Position numbers and translations under genes: made by a program
In this document: positions 1 through 8,435 of the stretch, one piece after another
How positions within the stretch are numbered: position 1 is the stretch's first letter
Layout: every line of letters starts with the position of its first letter
NCBI GenBank assembly: GCA_019239875.1
Contig: JAFAZI010000197.1
Coordinates: 1 to 64,000 of the forward strand
Reading direction: 5' to 3'
DNA: 64,000 bases
Source of the DNA: Frankiaceae bacterium
Lineage (GTDB): Bacteria; Actinomycetota; Actinomycetes; JAFAQI01
Notes under the pieces: generated by a model
Database searches by the model: none
What the model saw: only the letters and a program-made list of their open reading frames with translations
What the model was told of the DNA's origin: nothing

Positions 1-1319
1 TCACGGTCGAACACGACGGTCGCGGCCTCGACGTCGCCGCCGCCGTCCCAGTCCGGGCCGACGCCAGGTCGTGATCGCAGGTCGGAGGGCTGCGCCTCGA
101 TGCGGGCGAACGGCTTGTTCGGTGGCTCGGCGGAGTACACGCCGAACCCGTGCTTGGTCGCGTTGCCGCCGTTCGCGTGAACGAACCCCCAGCCTCCGTT
201 GCGAAGCAGCGGCACCATCGCAGCGATCGCCTGACCGCTGGAGTTGGAGACCGGCGCGCCGGCGAAGCCAAGACCGCCCGTGACCGTGAGCTCTCGCGTC
301 AAGTCGAAGCCCAGCGCCGCCGCCGACATGCGCACGATGGCGGGGAAGCACGCGTAGAGGTCGACGTGATCAACCGTCTCGGGAGTGACACCGGCGTACT
401 CCATCGCCGCGCCGCCGGCGGCAGCCAGCGCCGGCGTCTCATGGAGCAGGTTGCGGTGCACCACCTGCCAGGTCTCGTGACTCGAGGTCGACACATGGGG
501 ATAGACGAACCGATCCTCGGCGATCCCCGCCGCCTCGGCGGTCGCAACGCTGGTGATGATGACCGCGGAGCTCATGTCGACGGTGTTGTTCGCGACGTGT
601 GCCTTCGTATAGGGAAACGAGATCATCCGGTTGTCGGGAGTCGCCTCGCGGATCTCCGCCGCCGTTCTTGGCGTTCGATCCCACGCGTAGGGGTTGCGCG
701 CCGCCACCTGGCTGAACCGCTCCCACAGCTCGGAGATCTCGTTGCGGTGGTCGTCCATCGACGTACCGGTGTGGATCCGGAGGCTGTCGTCGAGCAGTGC
801 GTACGCCGTCGCGGCAACGCCCAGCACGCGCATCTCCTCGATCATCTCGGGCTCGAACGCACCGATCGACTCCGGAGTGCCGGCACCCGCATCCGTGTTC
901 CATGCGCGCTCGACGTCGAGCGCCCGCAACTTCTTACGGGCTGCGCCTGCCTCGCCGCCGACGACGACCGCGACGTCGATCTCGCCGCGCGCGACGCGTT
1001 CCGCCGCGATGCCGACCAGGTCTTGCGGCGCACTGCCCGAAATGGCGGCGAGTGCGGTGCGGGCGCCAGGCGCATCGATCGCCGCTGCAACGAGACGGCC
1101 CGGGTCCTGGTAGCTCCAGAAGCCGCCGACGACGGCGATCCAGTCGGCCTTGTTGAGCAGGCCGGGTGCGCCGGCGTCGGCAGCGGCATCTCGAACTGCT
1201 TGCGTCATGAGCTCGATCGGGCCGAGCACCTCGGCGGGATCGGACCAATCCTCGGAGCGTTGGATGACCTGCGCCGCCCCGACGATGACCGGTCGCTGTG
1301 CCTCCGCCACGTCGAGCAT
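1..1319 (-). CDS. Thiolase-superfamily (acetyl-CoA acetyltransferase-like) protein, C-terminus outside the window
   Basis: About 439 residues are visible, read leftward from an ATG at 1319 preceded by AGGAAACA; no stop occurs before base 1, so the gene is cut by the window edge. The N-terminus (RPVIVGAAQV) and the later stretches GGLGFAGAPVSNSSGQA and TKHGFGVYS are typical of the SCP2-thiolase-like 'acetyl-CoA acetyltransferase' group common in lipid- and steroid-degrading actinobacteria. Where catalytic thiolases have the nucleophilic Cys (CxS) this protein reads AAISGSAPQD, so the acyl-enzyme Cys is absent; the C-terminal HGFG loop is kept. It may be a non-classical thiolase or a scaffold that needs a partner. 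It is divergent from the small HisKA gene with a 37-bp gap. Family assignment is firm; the reaction is not. Confidence 0.8.
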   Translation of the reverse strand, partial: MLDVAEAQRPVIVGAAQVIQRSEDWSDPAEVLGPIELMTQAVRDAAADAGAPGLLNKADWIAVVGGFWSYQDPGRLVAAAIDAPGARTALAAISGSAPQDLVGIAAERVARGEIDVAVVVGGEAGAARKKLRALDVERAWNTDAGAGTPESIGAFEPEMIEEMRVLGVAATAYALLDDSLRIHTGTSMDDHRNEISELWERFSQVAARNPYAWDRTPRTAAEIREATPDNRMISFPYTKAHVANNTVDMSSAVIITSVATAEAAGIAEDRFVYPHVSTSSHETWQVVHRNLLHETPALAAAGGAAMEYAGVTPETVDHVDLYACFPAIVRMSAAALGFDLTRELTVTGGLGFAGAPVSNSSGQAIAAMVPLLRNGGWGFVHANGGNATKHGFGVYSAEPPNKPFARIEAQPSDLRSRPGVGPDWDGGGDVEAATVVFDR

Positions 1320-1343
1320 TGTTTCCTGTCGTGCCCGACGCCG

Positions 1344-1349
1344 TAGGGT
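1344..1349 (+). promoter_or_regulatory. Candidate -10 box of a leaderless promoter
   Basis: TAGGGT fits the actinobacterial TANNNT -10 pattern and ends 7 nt before the ATG at 1357, with no Shine-Dalgarno sequence in between. This suggests that transcription starts at or next to the start codon. Confidence 0.35.
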
Positions 1350-1356
1350 CGGCCTC

Positions 1357-1581
1357 ATGACCGATGGTGATCTTGCTCAGTACGTCGTGTCGATGGCGCA
1401 CGATCTGCGGACACCGCTCACCTCGATCCGAGGATTCGCCGACGTGCTGGTTCGCGGTGCGGACCGGCTGTCGGATGAGAACCGGCTGGACTACCTCGAG
1501 CGGATCAAGGCCGCGGCGGCCTCGCTCGACGAGATGATCACCCAGCTGGCGACGACCGCCGGTGACGCCGTACCGGACTGA
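1357..1581 (+). CDS. Stand-alone HisKA (dimerisation/phosphoacceptor) domain protein, 74 aa
   Basis: The 74-residue product is almost only a histidine-kinase DHp domain. Residues 13-26 contain the H-box MAHDLRTPLTSIRG, with the phosphoacceptor His at 15, followed by a second predicted helix (LDYLERIKAAAASLDEM). There is no HATPase_c domain, sensor, membrane segment or receiver. The next 40 bp contain no continuation that would restore a kinase domain. The start is the ATG at 1357, which has a TAGGGT box but no SD. It converges on a REC-PAS-GGDEF-EAL gene, which offers an obvious receiver partner. It could be a phosphotransfer or scaffold protein (compare Spo0B, a DHp-type phosphotransferase) or the remnant of a decayed kinase. 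The domain call is secure; the function is inference. Confidence 0.7.
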   Translation: MTDGDLAQYVVSMAHDLRTPLTSIRGFADVLVRGADRLSDENRLDYLERIKAAAASLDEMITQLATTAGDAVPD

Positions 1582-1624
1582 GCCGTACCGGTGAGCCGTC
1601 GCGGATCTGCTCGCTGAGGTCTGC

Positions 1625-3784
1625 CTACGCTGCGGCGGGGTCGGGGTACATCGTCAGAAGCGTGTCGGCGTTCACCGGTCGGCCGTAGAGCCAGCCCTGA
1701 GCATGCGGGCAGCCGAGCTCGATCAGGCGATCGGCCACCGGCGGCTCCTCGATCCCCTCGGCCACGATGTCGAGGTTGAGGGCCGTGCCAAGGCGGATCA
1801 CCGACTCGACGATGGCGAGGTCGGTCGGTGAGGACAGGACGCCGGAGACGAACGACCGGTCGACCTTGACCGTGTCGACAGGCAGCGACCGGAGGTAGGT
1901 GAGCGACCCGTAGCCCGTGCCGAAGTCGTCGAGCGCGATCTTCACGCCGTTCTCCGACAGCGTGCGCAGTTCACTCAGCCCGGAACCGACCAGGTCGACC
2001 AGCTGGCGTTCGGTGACCTCCAGGGTGAGGGCGCCGGGTTTCAGCTCGTAGTCCTCGCACATCCGGGCCACCGTCGCCGCCAGGTCGGACCGGAGCAGCT
2101 GCTTCGCGGAGACGTTGATCGACATGGACAGGTTGCTGTTCGGGGACTGCCATTGCGCGAGCGTTGCGCACGCCTGCTCGAGCACCCACTGCCCGATCGG
2201 GACGATGAGGCCGGTCTCCTCGGCGACCCGAATGAACTCGGCCGGCGGCATCAACCCGGACTGCGGGTGATGCCAACGCAGCAACGCCTCCGCGCCGACG
2301 ACGCCGCCACTCGCGAGATCGACGATCGGCTGGTAGACCGCGGCCAGCTGGAACTTGTCGAGCGCGTCGCGCAGGTCGCGCTCGGTTTCGAGTCGGCCCA
2401 CGGCCTCCGCTCGCAGTGCGTCGTCGAACACCTCCCACCGCGACCGGCCCTTGTCCTTGGCGCGGTAGAGCGCGGTGTCGGCGTCACGCAGCAGTTCCTC
2501 CGCCGTACGGCGCTGATCACCGGAGATCGCGATGCCGACGCTCACCGTCACCGCCAGCTCATTGCCGTCGACCGTGACGGGTCGTTCGAGCGTGGCGCGG
2601 GTGCGGTCGGCGATCGCGACCGCTTCCAGCTCCGCGGCCCCGGGCTCGGCCGGCAAGTCGTCGCAGCACACGATGAACTCGTCGCCGCCGATTCGCGCGA
2701 CGGTGTCGACCGGCCGCACCGCCTCAGGCAAGCGGGCGCCAACGACGCGTAGGAGCTCGTCGCCGGCGTCATGACCGAGCGAGTCGTTGATCACCTTGAA
2801 GTGGTCGAGGTCGAGGTACATCACCGCGACGCTTCGCCCGGAGCGAACCGACCGGGCCAGCGCCTGCCGGATCCGGTCGAGCGCCAGCAACCGGTTCGGC
2901 AGCTGGGTCAAGGCGTCCACGAAGGAGTACTGCTCGATCTGCTCCTGCGCCCGCCTGCGGTCGTTGACGTCCTCGATCTGGGCGATCGCCTGCCACATGT
3001 TGCCGTCGCGGTCACGCAGCAGCGACCCGGTCATCTCGACCCAGGTGGGCTCACCGTCGGCACGGATCATGCGAATCTCGATGGCGAACGGACGGTCCGG
3101 CCGACCGAGTGCGCGGGTGTAAGCGGCGATCGCCCCGTCGACGTCCTCCGGGTGGATCCAGTCGACCAGCGGTCGGCCCTCGATCTCCTCGGCGCGGGCT
3201 CCGAGGATGACGTGCAGCGCGTGGTTGCTGGCCACGACGCGGCGCGTGCCATCGGGCTCAAAGGTCGTCAGCGCCATGCCGACGTGGCTGTCCTCGAAGG
3301 CGCGGCGGAACCGGTGTTCGCTGACCGCGAGCGCCTCGATCGCTTCGGTCCGCTCGGCCAGCGCTGTGGCCAGCTCGTTCTGTATCCGTTGGCGCTCGAC
3401 GGCGTAGCGAACCGTGCGCACCAGGTTGTCGACGTCGATGCGTCCTTTGACGAGGTAGTCCTGAGCGCCGGCTGCGACGGCTTGGATCGCGAGGCTGTCG
3501 CTGTCGGTCCCGGTCAGTACGACGGTGGCCGTGCCGCGGCTCGCCTCCGTGAGGCTCAACAGCCCGGAGAGACCTTGCGCATCCGGCAGTCCGAGGTCCA
3601 GCAGGATGCAGTCGTACGCCTGCGTCGCGAGCCGGGCCGTCGCCTCGGCGATGCTGCTCGCGTGCGACGTGGTGACAGGAGATGTCGAGTGCCCGAACAT
3701 CGCGTCGATGAGGACATGGTCGTCGGGCGAGTCGTCGATGACGAGGACTCGGTCGGCCGCCGTCGGGGGGTTGCTGGCGGTCAT
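1625..3784 (-). CDS. Response-regulator-type bifunctional c-di-GMP enzyme (REC-PAS-GGDEF-EAL), 719 aa
   Basis: Domains in order: REC (about 12-130; phosphoacceptor D63 in ILLDLGLPD), PAS/PAC (about 160-280), GGDEF (about 290-450) and EAL (about 475-715). The cyclase signature GGDEF is intact at 366-370, and an inhibitory I-site RxxD (RPVD, 357-360) lies five residues before it. The EAL domain keeps EAL (499-501), [20 protein letters not shown] (D619/D620), KVDRS and AEGIEE, the full catalytic set. Both diguanylate cyclase and phosphodiesterase activities are therefore plausible, with phosphorylation of REC and PAS input as controls. It is soluble, with no membrane segment. The ATG at 3784 is preferred over an upstream ATG at 3856 because the REC domain begins right after it and GGGGGTGAA precedes it. 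It is convergent with the orphan HisKA gene; no complete kinase is adjacent. Confidence 0.95.
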   Translation of the reverse strand: MTASNPPTAADRVLVIDDSPDDHVLIDAMFGHSTSPVTTSHASSIAEATARLATQAYDCILLDLGLPDAQGLSGLLSLTEASRGTATVVLTGTDSDSLAIQAVAAGAQDYLVKGRIDVDNLVRTVRYAVERQRIQNELATALAERTEAIEALAVSEHRFRRAFEDSHVGMALTTFEPDGTRRVVASNHALHVILGARAEEIEGRPLVDWIHPEDVDGAIAAYTRALGRPDRPFAIEIRMIRADGEPTWVEMTGSLLRDRDGNMWQAIAQIEDVNDRRRAQEQIEQYSFVDALTQLPNRLLALDRIRQALARSVRSGRSVAVMYLDLDHFKVINDSLGHDAGDELLRVVGARLPEAVRPVDTVARIGGDEFIVCCDDLPAEPGAAELEAVAIADRTRATLERPVTVDGNELAVTVSVGIAISGDQRRTAEELLRDADTALYRAKDKGRSRWEVFDDALRAEAVGRLETERDLRDALDKFQLAAVYQPIVDLASGGVVGAEALLRWHHPQSGLMPPAEFIRVAEETGLIVPIGQWVLEQACATLAQWQSPNSNLSMSINVSAKQLLRSDLAATVARMCEDYELKPGALTLEVTERQLVDLVGSGLSELRTLSENGVKIALDDFGTGYGSLTYLRSLPVDTVKVDRSFVSGVLSSPTDLAIVESVIRLGTALNLDIVAEGIEEPPVADRLIELGCPHAQGWLYGRPVNADTLLTMYPDPAAA

Positions 3785-4116
3785 TTCACCCCCATGTTGA
3801 CTAGTTGGTTGTCCGACCCCCTCCCGATGCTGAGCATCAGGAGTGACTCGAACCAAGTCCGCACGCGAGTACTCGCAGTCTGACCCGCCGACACAAGCCC
3901 GACAAGTAGCCTGCAGCTTTCATTTCTTGTGTATCGCCCGTCACACTGGCATCAATCCGGCAAATGGGTGAATTTCAAAACGCTACCGAATTGGATTCTT
4001 TTACAGAACAGGCGGGCGAAGCGGATTTGGTGTCGTGAATGGCCCGCCAGAAACTCACGTCGCAACACCAAATCCGCGTCGCTCCTCGCCCGACCGCTGG
4101 CCCGGGCGGGCAGGAC
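3785..4116. other. 332-bp intergenic region, locally AT-rich, with a long palindrome
   Basis: No gene is supported here. Roughly 3900-4010 is clearly lower in GC than its surroundings and probably carries the promoter of the REC-GGDEF-EAL gene, although I cannot assign boxes confidently. The right part holds the palindrome at 4013-4092. Confidence 0.6.
4013..4092. repeat. Intergenic palindrome, type C (single copy)
   Basis: A perfect 13-bp inverted repeat (GCGGATTTGGTGT at 4021-4033, ACACCAAATCCGC at 4065-4077) is flanked by outer arms CGGGCGA (4013-4019) and TCGCCCG (4086-4092) and encloses a small inner stem CGTGA/TCACG. The RNA or DNA could fold into an extended hairpin. It lies just past the stop codon (4117) of the leftward isomerase-family gene, so a terminator role is possible, but there is no U-tract. 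Confidence 0.6.
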
Positions 4117-4734
4117 TCAGTCGGCGTAGATGTTGACCAGCGGTTCGGGGTACGCCGACTCCGGTGCGCGGCCCGTTGCGACGAGGACGTACGCCATACC
4201 GGTCTCATCCGCGGACGGTGCCGTCGGTGTGCAGCCGAGCTTGCCGAGTTCGGTCGTCACGTGCGAGATCGCGGGCGCCAGGCCAGGACCCAGCTCGGAA
4301 GGCCGGCCGACCGCCGCGCGGATGTCGTCGGCGTGCAGGAACGCGTCGTACCAGAGGGCCTCGACGGCATCGGCGAGCGTGCCGTCGTACCCACCCGGTG
4401 CGGGCTGCGACCACGACTCCTCCGGGAACGCGGGAAGCAGCGCCTCGGTGGCCTTGCGGACCTCGGCGCACTCGTCGGCCAGCTCCTTCAGCGAGGACGA
4501 GCGGCGCTCTGCGACCTCGCGCTCGGTAACCTCAGGCGTGCCCAAACCCTCCAGCCGGCCGGCGGCGATGTCTGCCATCGTGCCGATCATGTGGGCGGAC
4601 ACGTCGCCGACGCTCCAGCCCGTGCAGCGGGTGGGGGTGTCCCGGTCCTCACTCGGCAGCGAGCGGAGGAGTTCCTCGAACCGGTCGAGCTCGGACAGCA
4701 GTCCGGCGCTGAGCTGGTCTCTCGTGAAGATCAT
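4117..4734 (-). CDS. Maleylpyruvate isomerase family (mycothiol-dependent, DinB-like) protein, 205 aa
   Basis: The length and pattern match the TIGR03083/MDMPI_N family of actinobacterial DinB-like four-helix proteins. CTGWSVGDVSAHM near residue 40 and WYDAFLHADDIRAAVGRP near residue 145 carry the conserved Trp/His and His/Asp residues that bind a metal in family members. These enzymes use mycothiol as cofactor or handle xenobiotic conjugates; the exact substrate cannot be read from sequence. The ATG at 4734 is chosen because GGGAGG lies 7 nt upstream; a longer frame from 4776 would overlap the divergent regulator. It is divergent from a TetR gene 44 bp away, which makes it a probable target of that regulator. 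Confidence 0.8.
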   Translation of the reverse strand: MIFTRDQLSAGLLSELDRFEELLRSLPSEDRDTPTRCTGWSVGDVSAHMIGTMADIAAGRLEGLGTPEVTEREVAERRSSSLKELADECAEVRKATEALLPAFPEESWSQPAPGGYDGTLADAVEALWYDAFLHADDIRAAVGRPSELGPGLAPAISHVTTELGKLGCTPTAPSADETGMAYVLVATGRAPESAYPEPLVNIYAD

Positions 4735-4755
4735 TGACGGCCCTCCCAAGGCAAC

Positions 4756-4772
4756 TAACATGCAGGCTGCAC
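4756..4772 (+). promoter_or_regulatory. Candidate -10 box and TetR operator in the 44-bp divergent region
   Basis: TAACAT (4756-4761) fits a -10 box for the TetR gene. It runs into the imperfect inverted repeat ATGCAG-G-CTGCAC (4760-4772), a plausible TetR half-site pair that would cover both divergent promoters. This is weak evidence based on pattern and position. Confidence 0.3.
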
Positions 4773-4778
4773 GCATTT

Positions 4779-5402
4779 ATGTCAGATAAGGAGCCCGCCG
4801 TCAAGCCGTCGTCAGCGACGCCCGCCAGGCGCACGCAGAGTGAACGCAGAGCGGCCACCCGCGGCGCGCTCGTCGCGGCGGCTCGCGCGCTGTTCGCCGA
4901 ACGCGGTTTCGCCGGAGTGAGTCGCGAGGAGATCGTCGAGCGCGCCGGCGTGACCCGCGGCGCGATGTATCACTACTTCGCGTCGAAGGAGGACCTGTTC
5001 CGCGCGGTCTACGAGGAGGTCGAACGCGACTTGTGCGAGGCGATCGCCGTCGCGGCGATGACCGCAGGGGACGACCCGGTCGAGGAGCTGCGCCTCGGCT
5101 CGGTCGAGTTCCTGCGGTCGGCGACCCGGGGCGAGGTACGGCGGATCGCGGTGCTCGACTCTCCGGCGGTACTCGACGCCGAGACCCGCAACGCCGTTGC
5201 GGAGCAGTACGGCCTCGGAATGCTGCGGGCCGCGCTCGCCGCCGTCGACGGCGCCGGGCGACTCGCCGCCGGTCCGGCCGACCAGCTGGCGCCGATGCTG
5301 ATGGCGGTGCTTCACGAAGCGGCGACGCAGATCGCCGACGGTGCCGACCCGGCCACCACGATCGGGCTGGTCGAAGCGCTGCTCGAGCGCATCACGACGT
5401 GA
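4779..5402 (+). CDS. TetR-family transcriptional regulator, 207 aa
   Basis: A typical TetR N-terminal DNA-binding domain: TRGALVAAARALFAERGF, then the helix-turn-helix VSREEIVERAGVTRGAMYHYF with the signature YHYFASKEDLF around residues 60-75. The C-terminal ligand domain is divergent, as usual, and gives no clue to the ligand. The ATG at 4779 lies upstream of a basic, disordered tail of about 25 residues. No good SD precedes it; an AAGGAG lies just inside the frame with no start codon at the right distance, so a short-leader or leaderless transcript is possible. It is divergent from the MDMPI-family gene and most likely autoregulates and represses it. The family is certain; the target is inferred. 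Confidence 0.9.
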   Translation: MSDKEPAVKPSSATPARRTQSERRAATRGALVAAARALFAERGFAGVSREEIVERAGVTRGAMYHYFASKEDLFRAVYEEVERDLCEAIAVAAMTAGDDPVEELRLGSVEFLRSATRGEVRRIAVLDSPAVLDAETRNAVAEQYGLGMLRAALAAVDGAGRLAAGPADQLAPMLMAVLHEAATQIADGADPATTIGLVEALLERITT

Positions 5403-5433
5403 CGCGCAGGCGGCCACCTTGCCGGAAGGCTGA

Positions 5434-5450
5434 CACAACGCGCCGTTGTG
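5434..5450. promoter_or_regulatory. Perfect 7-bp inverted repeat upstream of the Hsp70/Ini-like operon
   Basis: CACAACG-CGC-CGTTGTG is an exact 7+3+7 inverted repeat 50 bp before the first start codon of the operon and 32 bp after the TetR stop. It is in the right place for an operator. No regulator is assigned. Confidence 0.4.
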
Positions 5451-5499
5451 GTTGAGCACTCCGATTGCCAGTGCGAGACTGCGGCTCTCTGCAACGGAC

Positions 5500-7581
5500 A
5501 TGGGGGACTGGGTGGGCTACTACATCGGGGTTGACCTCGGGACGACGTACACGGCTGCTGCCGTCGCCCGAGACGACCGCGTCGAGGTAGCGGCGCTCGG
5601 CAACCACTCGACGGCTGTGTCGTCCGTCCTCTGGGTGGGTGAGCAGGGTGACGTGCTCGTCGGCGATGCCGCGCAGCGCCGAGCGCTGTCCGATCCCGCC
5701 CGCGTTGCCCGGGAGTTCAAGCGCCGCCTCGGTGACACGACCCCGCTGTTGCTCGGCGGCACGCCGTACTCGGCGGAGGCACTGTCGGCGAAGCTGCTGT
5801 CGTGGGTCGTCGCGGAGGTGACCCGGACTGAGGGCGCGCCGCCGGACGGCGTCGCCGTCACCCACCCGGCCAACTGGGGCTCGTACAAGAAGGACCTGCT
5901 CGCCCAGGCCGTCCGGCTGGCCGACCTTCCGGCGGCGACAACCCTCACCGAGCCACAGGCCGCCGCGATCTTCTATGCCTCGCAACAGCGGGTCGAGGCG
6001 GGTGACGTGGTCGCGGTCTTCGACCTGGGTGGCGGCACCTTCGACGCGGCTGTGATCCGCAAGGTCGACGACGGCCGGTTCGACATCCTGGGCGAGCCGG
6101 AGGGCATCGAGCGACTCGGTGGGATCGATTTCGACGATGCGGTCTACGCCCATGTCACCGCGATGGCGCAGGAGGCCATCGACGGTCTCGACCCGGACGA
6201 TCCGACGGCGGTGACCGCGGTCGCGAGGCTGCGCGAGGAGTGCGTCGAGGCGAAGGAGGTGCTGTCCTCCGACACGGAGACGACGGTTCCGGTGATCCTG
6301 CCGTCGATGTCCACCGAGGTGCGGTTGACCCGGGCCGAGTTCGAGGACATGATCCGGCCCCGGATCGAGGACGCCATCGGGGCGATGCGCCGCTCGCTGG
6401 CCACCGCCGAGGTCGAACCGAAGGACGTCAAGGCGATCCTGCTGGTCGGCGGGTCGTCGCGGATCCCGCTGATCGCGCAGATGGTGTCGGCGGCCTTCGG
6501 CCGGCCGGTGGCCGTTGACGCCCATCCCAAGAACGCCATCGCGATGGGGGCGGCGATCGCTGCCCGGACGGCCGCGGAGGGGCCGGTTGCCGAGGCGGCC
6601 GCCGTCGAGGAGCCGCCGCTGCCCGTGCAGCCGGAACGGGACACGACCGCAGTGCTGGGATCACCGCTTGCCGATGCCGAGCTGGCTCCGACCACCCCCC
6701 TCGTCACGCCGCCGTCGGTGCCCCCGCCGCCCCCGACCGCGAAGGGCGGCCGGAGCAAGGCAGCGATGATCCTGCCGGCGTTGCTCGGCCTCGCGCTCGT
6801 CGCCGGCGGCGCCTATTACATGTTCGGGCGCGACAAGGGCCACGACCACAACAAGTCCAAGGCGTCGTCATCGTCAGGGACTTCGGGGTCGAGCGGGTCG
6901 AGTGGCTCGAGCAGCGGGGGGACACCGACCACGGCACCGACGCCGCACGAGATCCTGACCGAGGACCTCCTGCTCAACCCGGCGAGTGACACCACACCGG
7001 TCGACTCCCACGGCTCGATCGAGTGCCAGAACGTCGCCGCCTGGGCGCGCGGGGTCGACCCGTCGACGGCTGGCTCCAACTTCCAGACGCAGTGCGTCCG
7101 GGTCACGTGGCAGAAGGACGGGTCGGACGAGCAGGTTGTCGCGGCCTTCACGACGACCGCCGATGGGTCGCTGTCGCCGCGGGTGGAGATCCTGACCCAG
7201 GACGCCTCCGGCATGTGGATCCCGGTGCTCGACGCGGACGGATCGGCGGAGAGCTTCTCGAAGGCCACGATCAGCGACCCCTCCCTGACCGGGAGCGGCG
7301 AGGTCGACCCCGAGTTCGTCGTCAACTGGCACAAGAACGACGGCGCTCAGCAGACCACGATCGTGCAGAGCAACAACGGGGTGCCGGCGGTCATCGGCCA
7401 GACCATCGAGGCGTTCCAGGCGAGCCTCGTGATCAGCGGCTCGCGAATCGTCATCTACGGCGCCAAGACCGACGGCGGCGACCTGCGGCAGAACACCATC
7501 ACCTGGAACTCCTCGCAGGGGAAGTACTTCGGGTTGTTCAACTACGACGTGCACCCGCCGGTCCCGTCGTCCTCGCTGTGA
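5500..7581 (+). CDS. Membrane-anchored Hsp70-type ATPase with an extracytoplasmic C-terminal domain, 693 aa
   Basis: Residues about 7-357 are an Hsp70/DnaK actin-like nucleotide-binding domain: GVDLGTTYTAA (phosphate 1), VFDLGGGTFDAAV near 183 (phosphate 2) and LLVGGSSRIPLI near 315 (adenosine). The substrate-binding domain of DnaK is missing. Instead there is a Pro-rich linker, one membrane segment (about 421-442), a Ser/Gly low-complexity spacer and a roughly 210-residue exported domain with a probable disulfide pair (C in SIECQNV and in QTQCVRV). The ATPase is thus cytoplasmic and its output domain lies outside. The start could instead be the GTG at 5512, which has GGGGGA before it. It is the first gene of an operon with IniB-like and two dynamin-like genes (29-bp gap). 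It may act as an ATP-driven sensor or regulator of those GTPases; this is inference. Confidence 0.85.
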   Translation: MGDWVGYYIGVDLGTTYTAAAVARDDRVEVAALGNHSTAVSSVLWVGEQGDVLVGDAAQRRALSDPARVAREFKRRLGDTTPLLLGGTPYSAEALSAKLLSWVVAEVTRTEGAPPDGVAVTHPANWGSYKKDLLAQAVRLADLPAATTLTEPQAAAIFYASQQRVEAGDVVAVFDLGGGTFDAAVIRKVDDGRFDILGEPEGIERLGGIDFDDAVYAHVTAMAQEAIDGLDPDDPTAVTAVARLREECVEAKEVLSSDTETTVPVILPSMSTEVRLTRAEFEDMIRPRIEDAIGAMRRSLATAEVEPKDVKAILLVGGSSRIPLIAQMVSAAFGRPVAVDAHPKNAIAMGAAIAARTAAEGPVAEAAAVEEPPLPVQPERDTTAVLGSPLADAELAPTTPLVTPPSVPPPPPTAKGGRSKAAMILPALLGLALVAGGAYYMFGRDKGHDHNKSKASSSSGTSGSSGSSGSSSGGTPTTAPTPHEILTEDLLLNPASDTTPVDSHGSIECQNVAAWARGVDPSTAGSNFQTQCVRVTWQKDGSDEQVVAAFTTTADGSLSPRVEILTQDASGMWIPVLDADGSAESFSKATISDPSLTGSGEVDPEFVVNWHKNDGAQQTTIVQSNNGVPAVIGQTIEAFQASLVISGSRIVIYGAKTDGGDLRQNTITWNSSQGKYFGLFNYDVHPPVPSSSL

Positions 7582-7610
7582 TCACCGCCGAAGGAGACTG
7601 AGAGCACGCC

Positions 7611-8435
7611 ATGGCATCGCTGCAGGAGCTGTTGAAATGGCTCGAGCAGTTCATGCACGGCAACCTCTCGCAGCACAACCAGCCGCACGCCCCAACCAGC
7701 GCAGCCGGCGCGGTGCCTCATGCGTCCATGCCCTCCATGTCGTCGATGCCGCACGCGCCGATGCCGGCCGGCGCGGATCATCCAGGGCTGCCGCCTGGGC
7801 TGGCCGGCGCCTCACCGCAGGAACTTCAGGCGGCCATGCAGCAGTTCACCGAGCGCCACCCGGAGCTCGCGCCGTACCTGCACATCGACGGGTCGACCGA
7901 TCTGCAGTCGATGCTCAGCCAGCTGCAGTCGATCCCGGTGGAGGCGTTGCAGGGCTTCACGCCGTCGACCGACCTGGCCGAACCTGACGGCTTCGACCTC
8001 GGCGGCCCGATGGCCGCGGAGTTCGGCGTGCCCGGGTTCGATGCCGAGGACGTCAGCAACTTCAACAGTTTCGCTGATGGGCTCGGGTCCGGCGGCGCCG
8101 GCGAGCTCTCCGATCTGCCGTCCGTGCTGCTGGACCCGACAGCCGGTGAGTTCGGCCCGTTGCCGACGTCGGTGGGCGCCGGCATCGGCGACGACTACGA
8201 CGCGTTGGCCGGAGCCCTGTCGGGTGACCTGGGCGCCGACTACACCGACCTGCTGGAGAACGTGCCGACGGTCAGCTTCGAGCCAGATCTACCGACCGTC
8301 GAGCCGATCGGGGAGAGCTTCGATCCGGCCACCCAGGACTTCGACGCCGGGCTTCCGGCGTACGACGAGCAGCAGTTCGAGGCACCGCTGCACGGCGAGG
8401 ACTTCACCCAGGTCGAGGACTACCAGGACCAATGA
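7611..8435 (+). CDS. IniB-like acidic protein, 274 aa
   Basis: The N-terminal amphipathic segment (ASLQELLKWLEQFMHG) and the position directly before two dynamin-like genes recall IniB, the small-domain plus low-complexity protein that precedes iniA and iniC in mycobacteria. A Met/His/Pro-rich stretch (about 20-60) follows, then a helical region (SPQELQAAMQQFTERHPELAPYL) and a very acidic Gly/Asp/Leu-rich tail to the end. Only one Lys (K9) and one Arg (R82) occur in 274 residues. There is no signal peptide or membrane segment. The ATG at 7611 has GAAGGAGA 13-14 nt upstream, rather far. The stop overlaps the next ATG by 4 nt. The IniB relationship rests mainly on gene order and composition, so I hold it at moderate confidence. 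Confidence 0.55.
   Translation: MASLQELLKWLEQFMHGNLSQHNQPHAPTSAAGAVPHASMPSMSSMPHAPMPAGADHPGLPPGLAGASPQELQAAMQQFTERHPELAPYLHIDGSTDLQSMLSQLQSIPVEALQGFTPSTDLAEPDGFDLGGPMAAEFGVPGFDAEDVSNFNSFADGLGSGGAGELSDLPSVLLDPTAGEFGPLPTSVGAGIGDDYDALAGALSGDLGADYTDLLENVPTVSFEPDLPTVEPIGESFDPATQDFDAGLPAYDEQQFEAPLHGEDFTQVEDYQDQ

Noticed and set aside
150-1346. 398-residue + strand frame across the thiolase gene
   Set aside because: Arg/Asp-rich shadow translation with no family features; the opposite strand gives a clear thiolase-superfamily protein.
5452-5476. CIRCE-like heat-shock element before the Hsp70 gene
   Set aside because: GCACT (5456-5460) and AGTGC (5470-5474) are separated by 9 nt, whereas CIRCE needs 11 between these cores, and the outer bases do not match TTAGCACTC/GAGTGCTAA.
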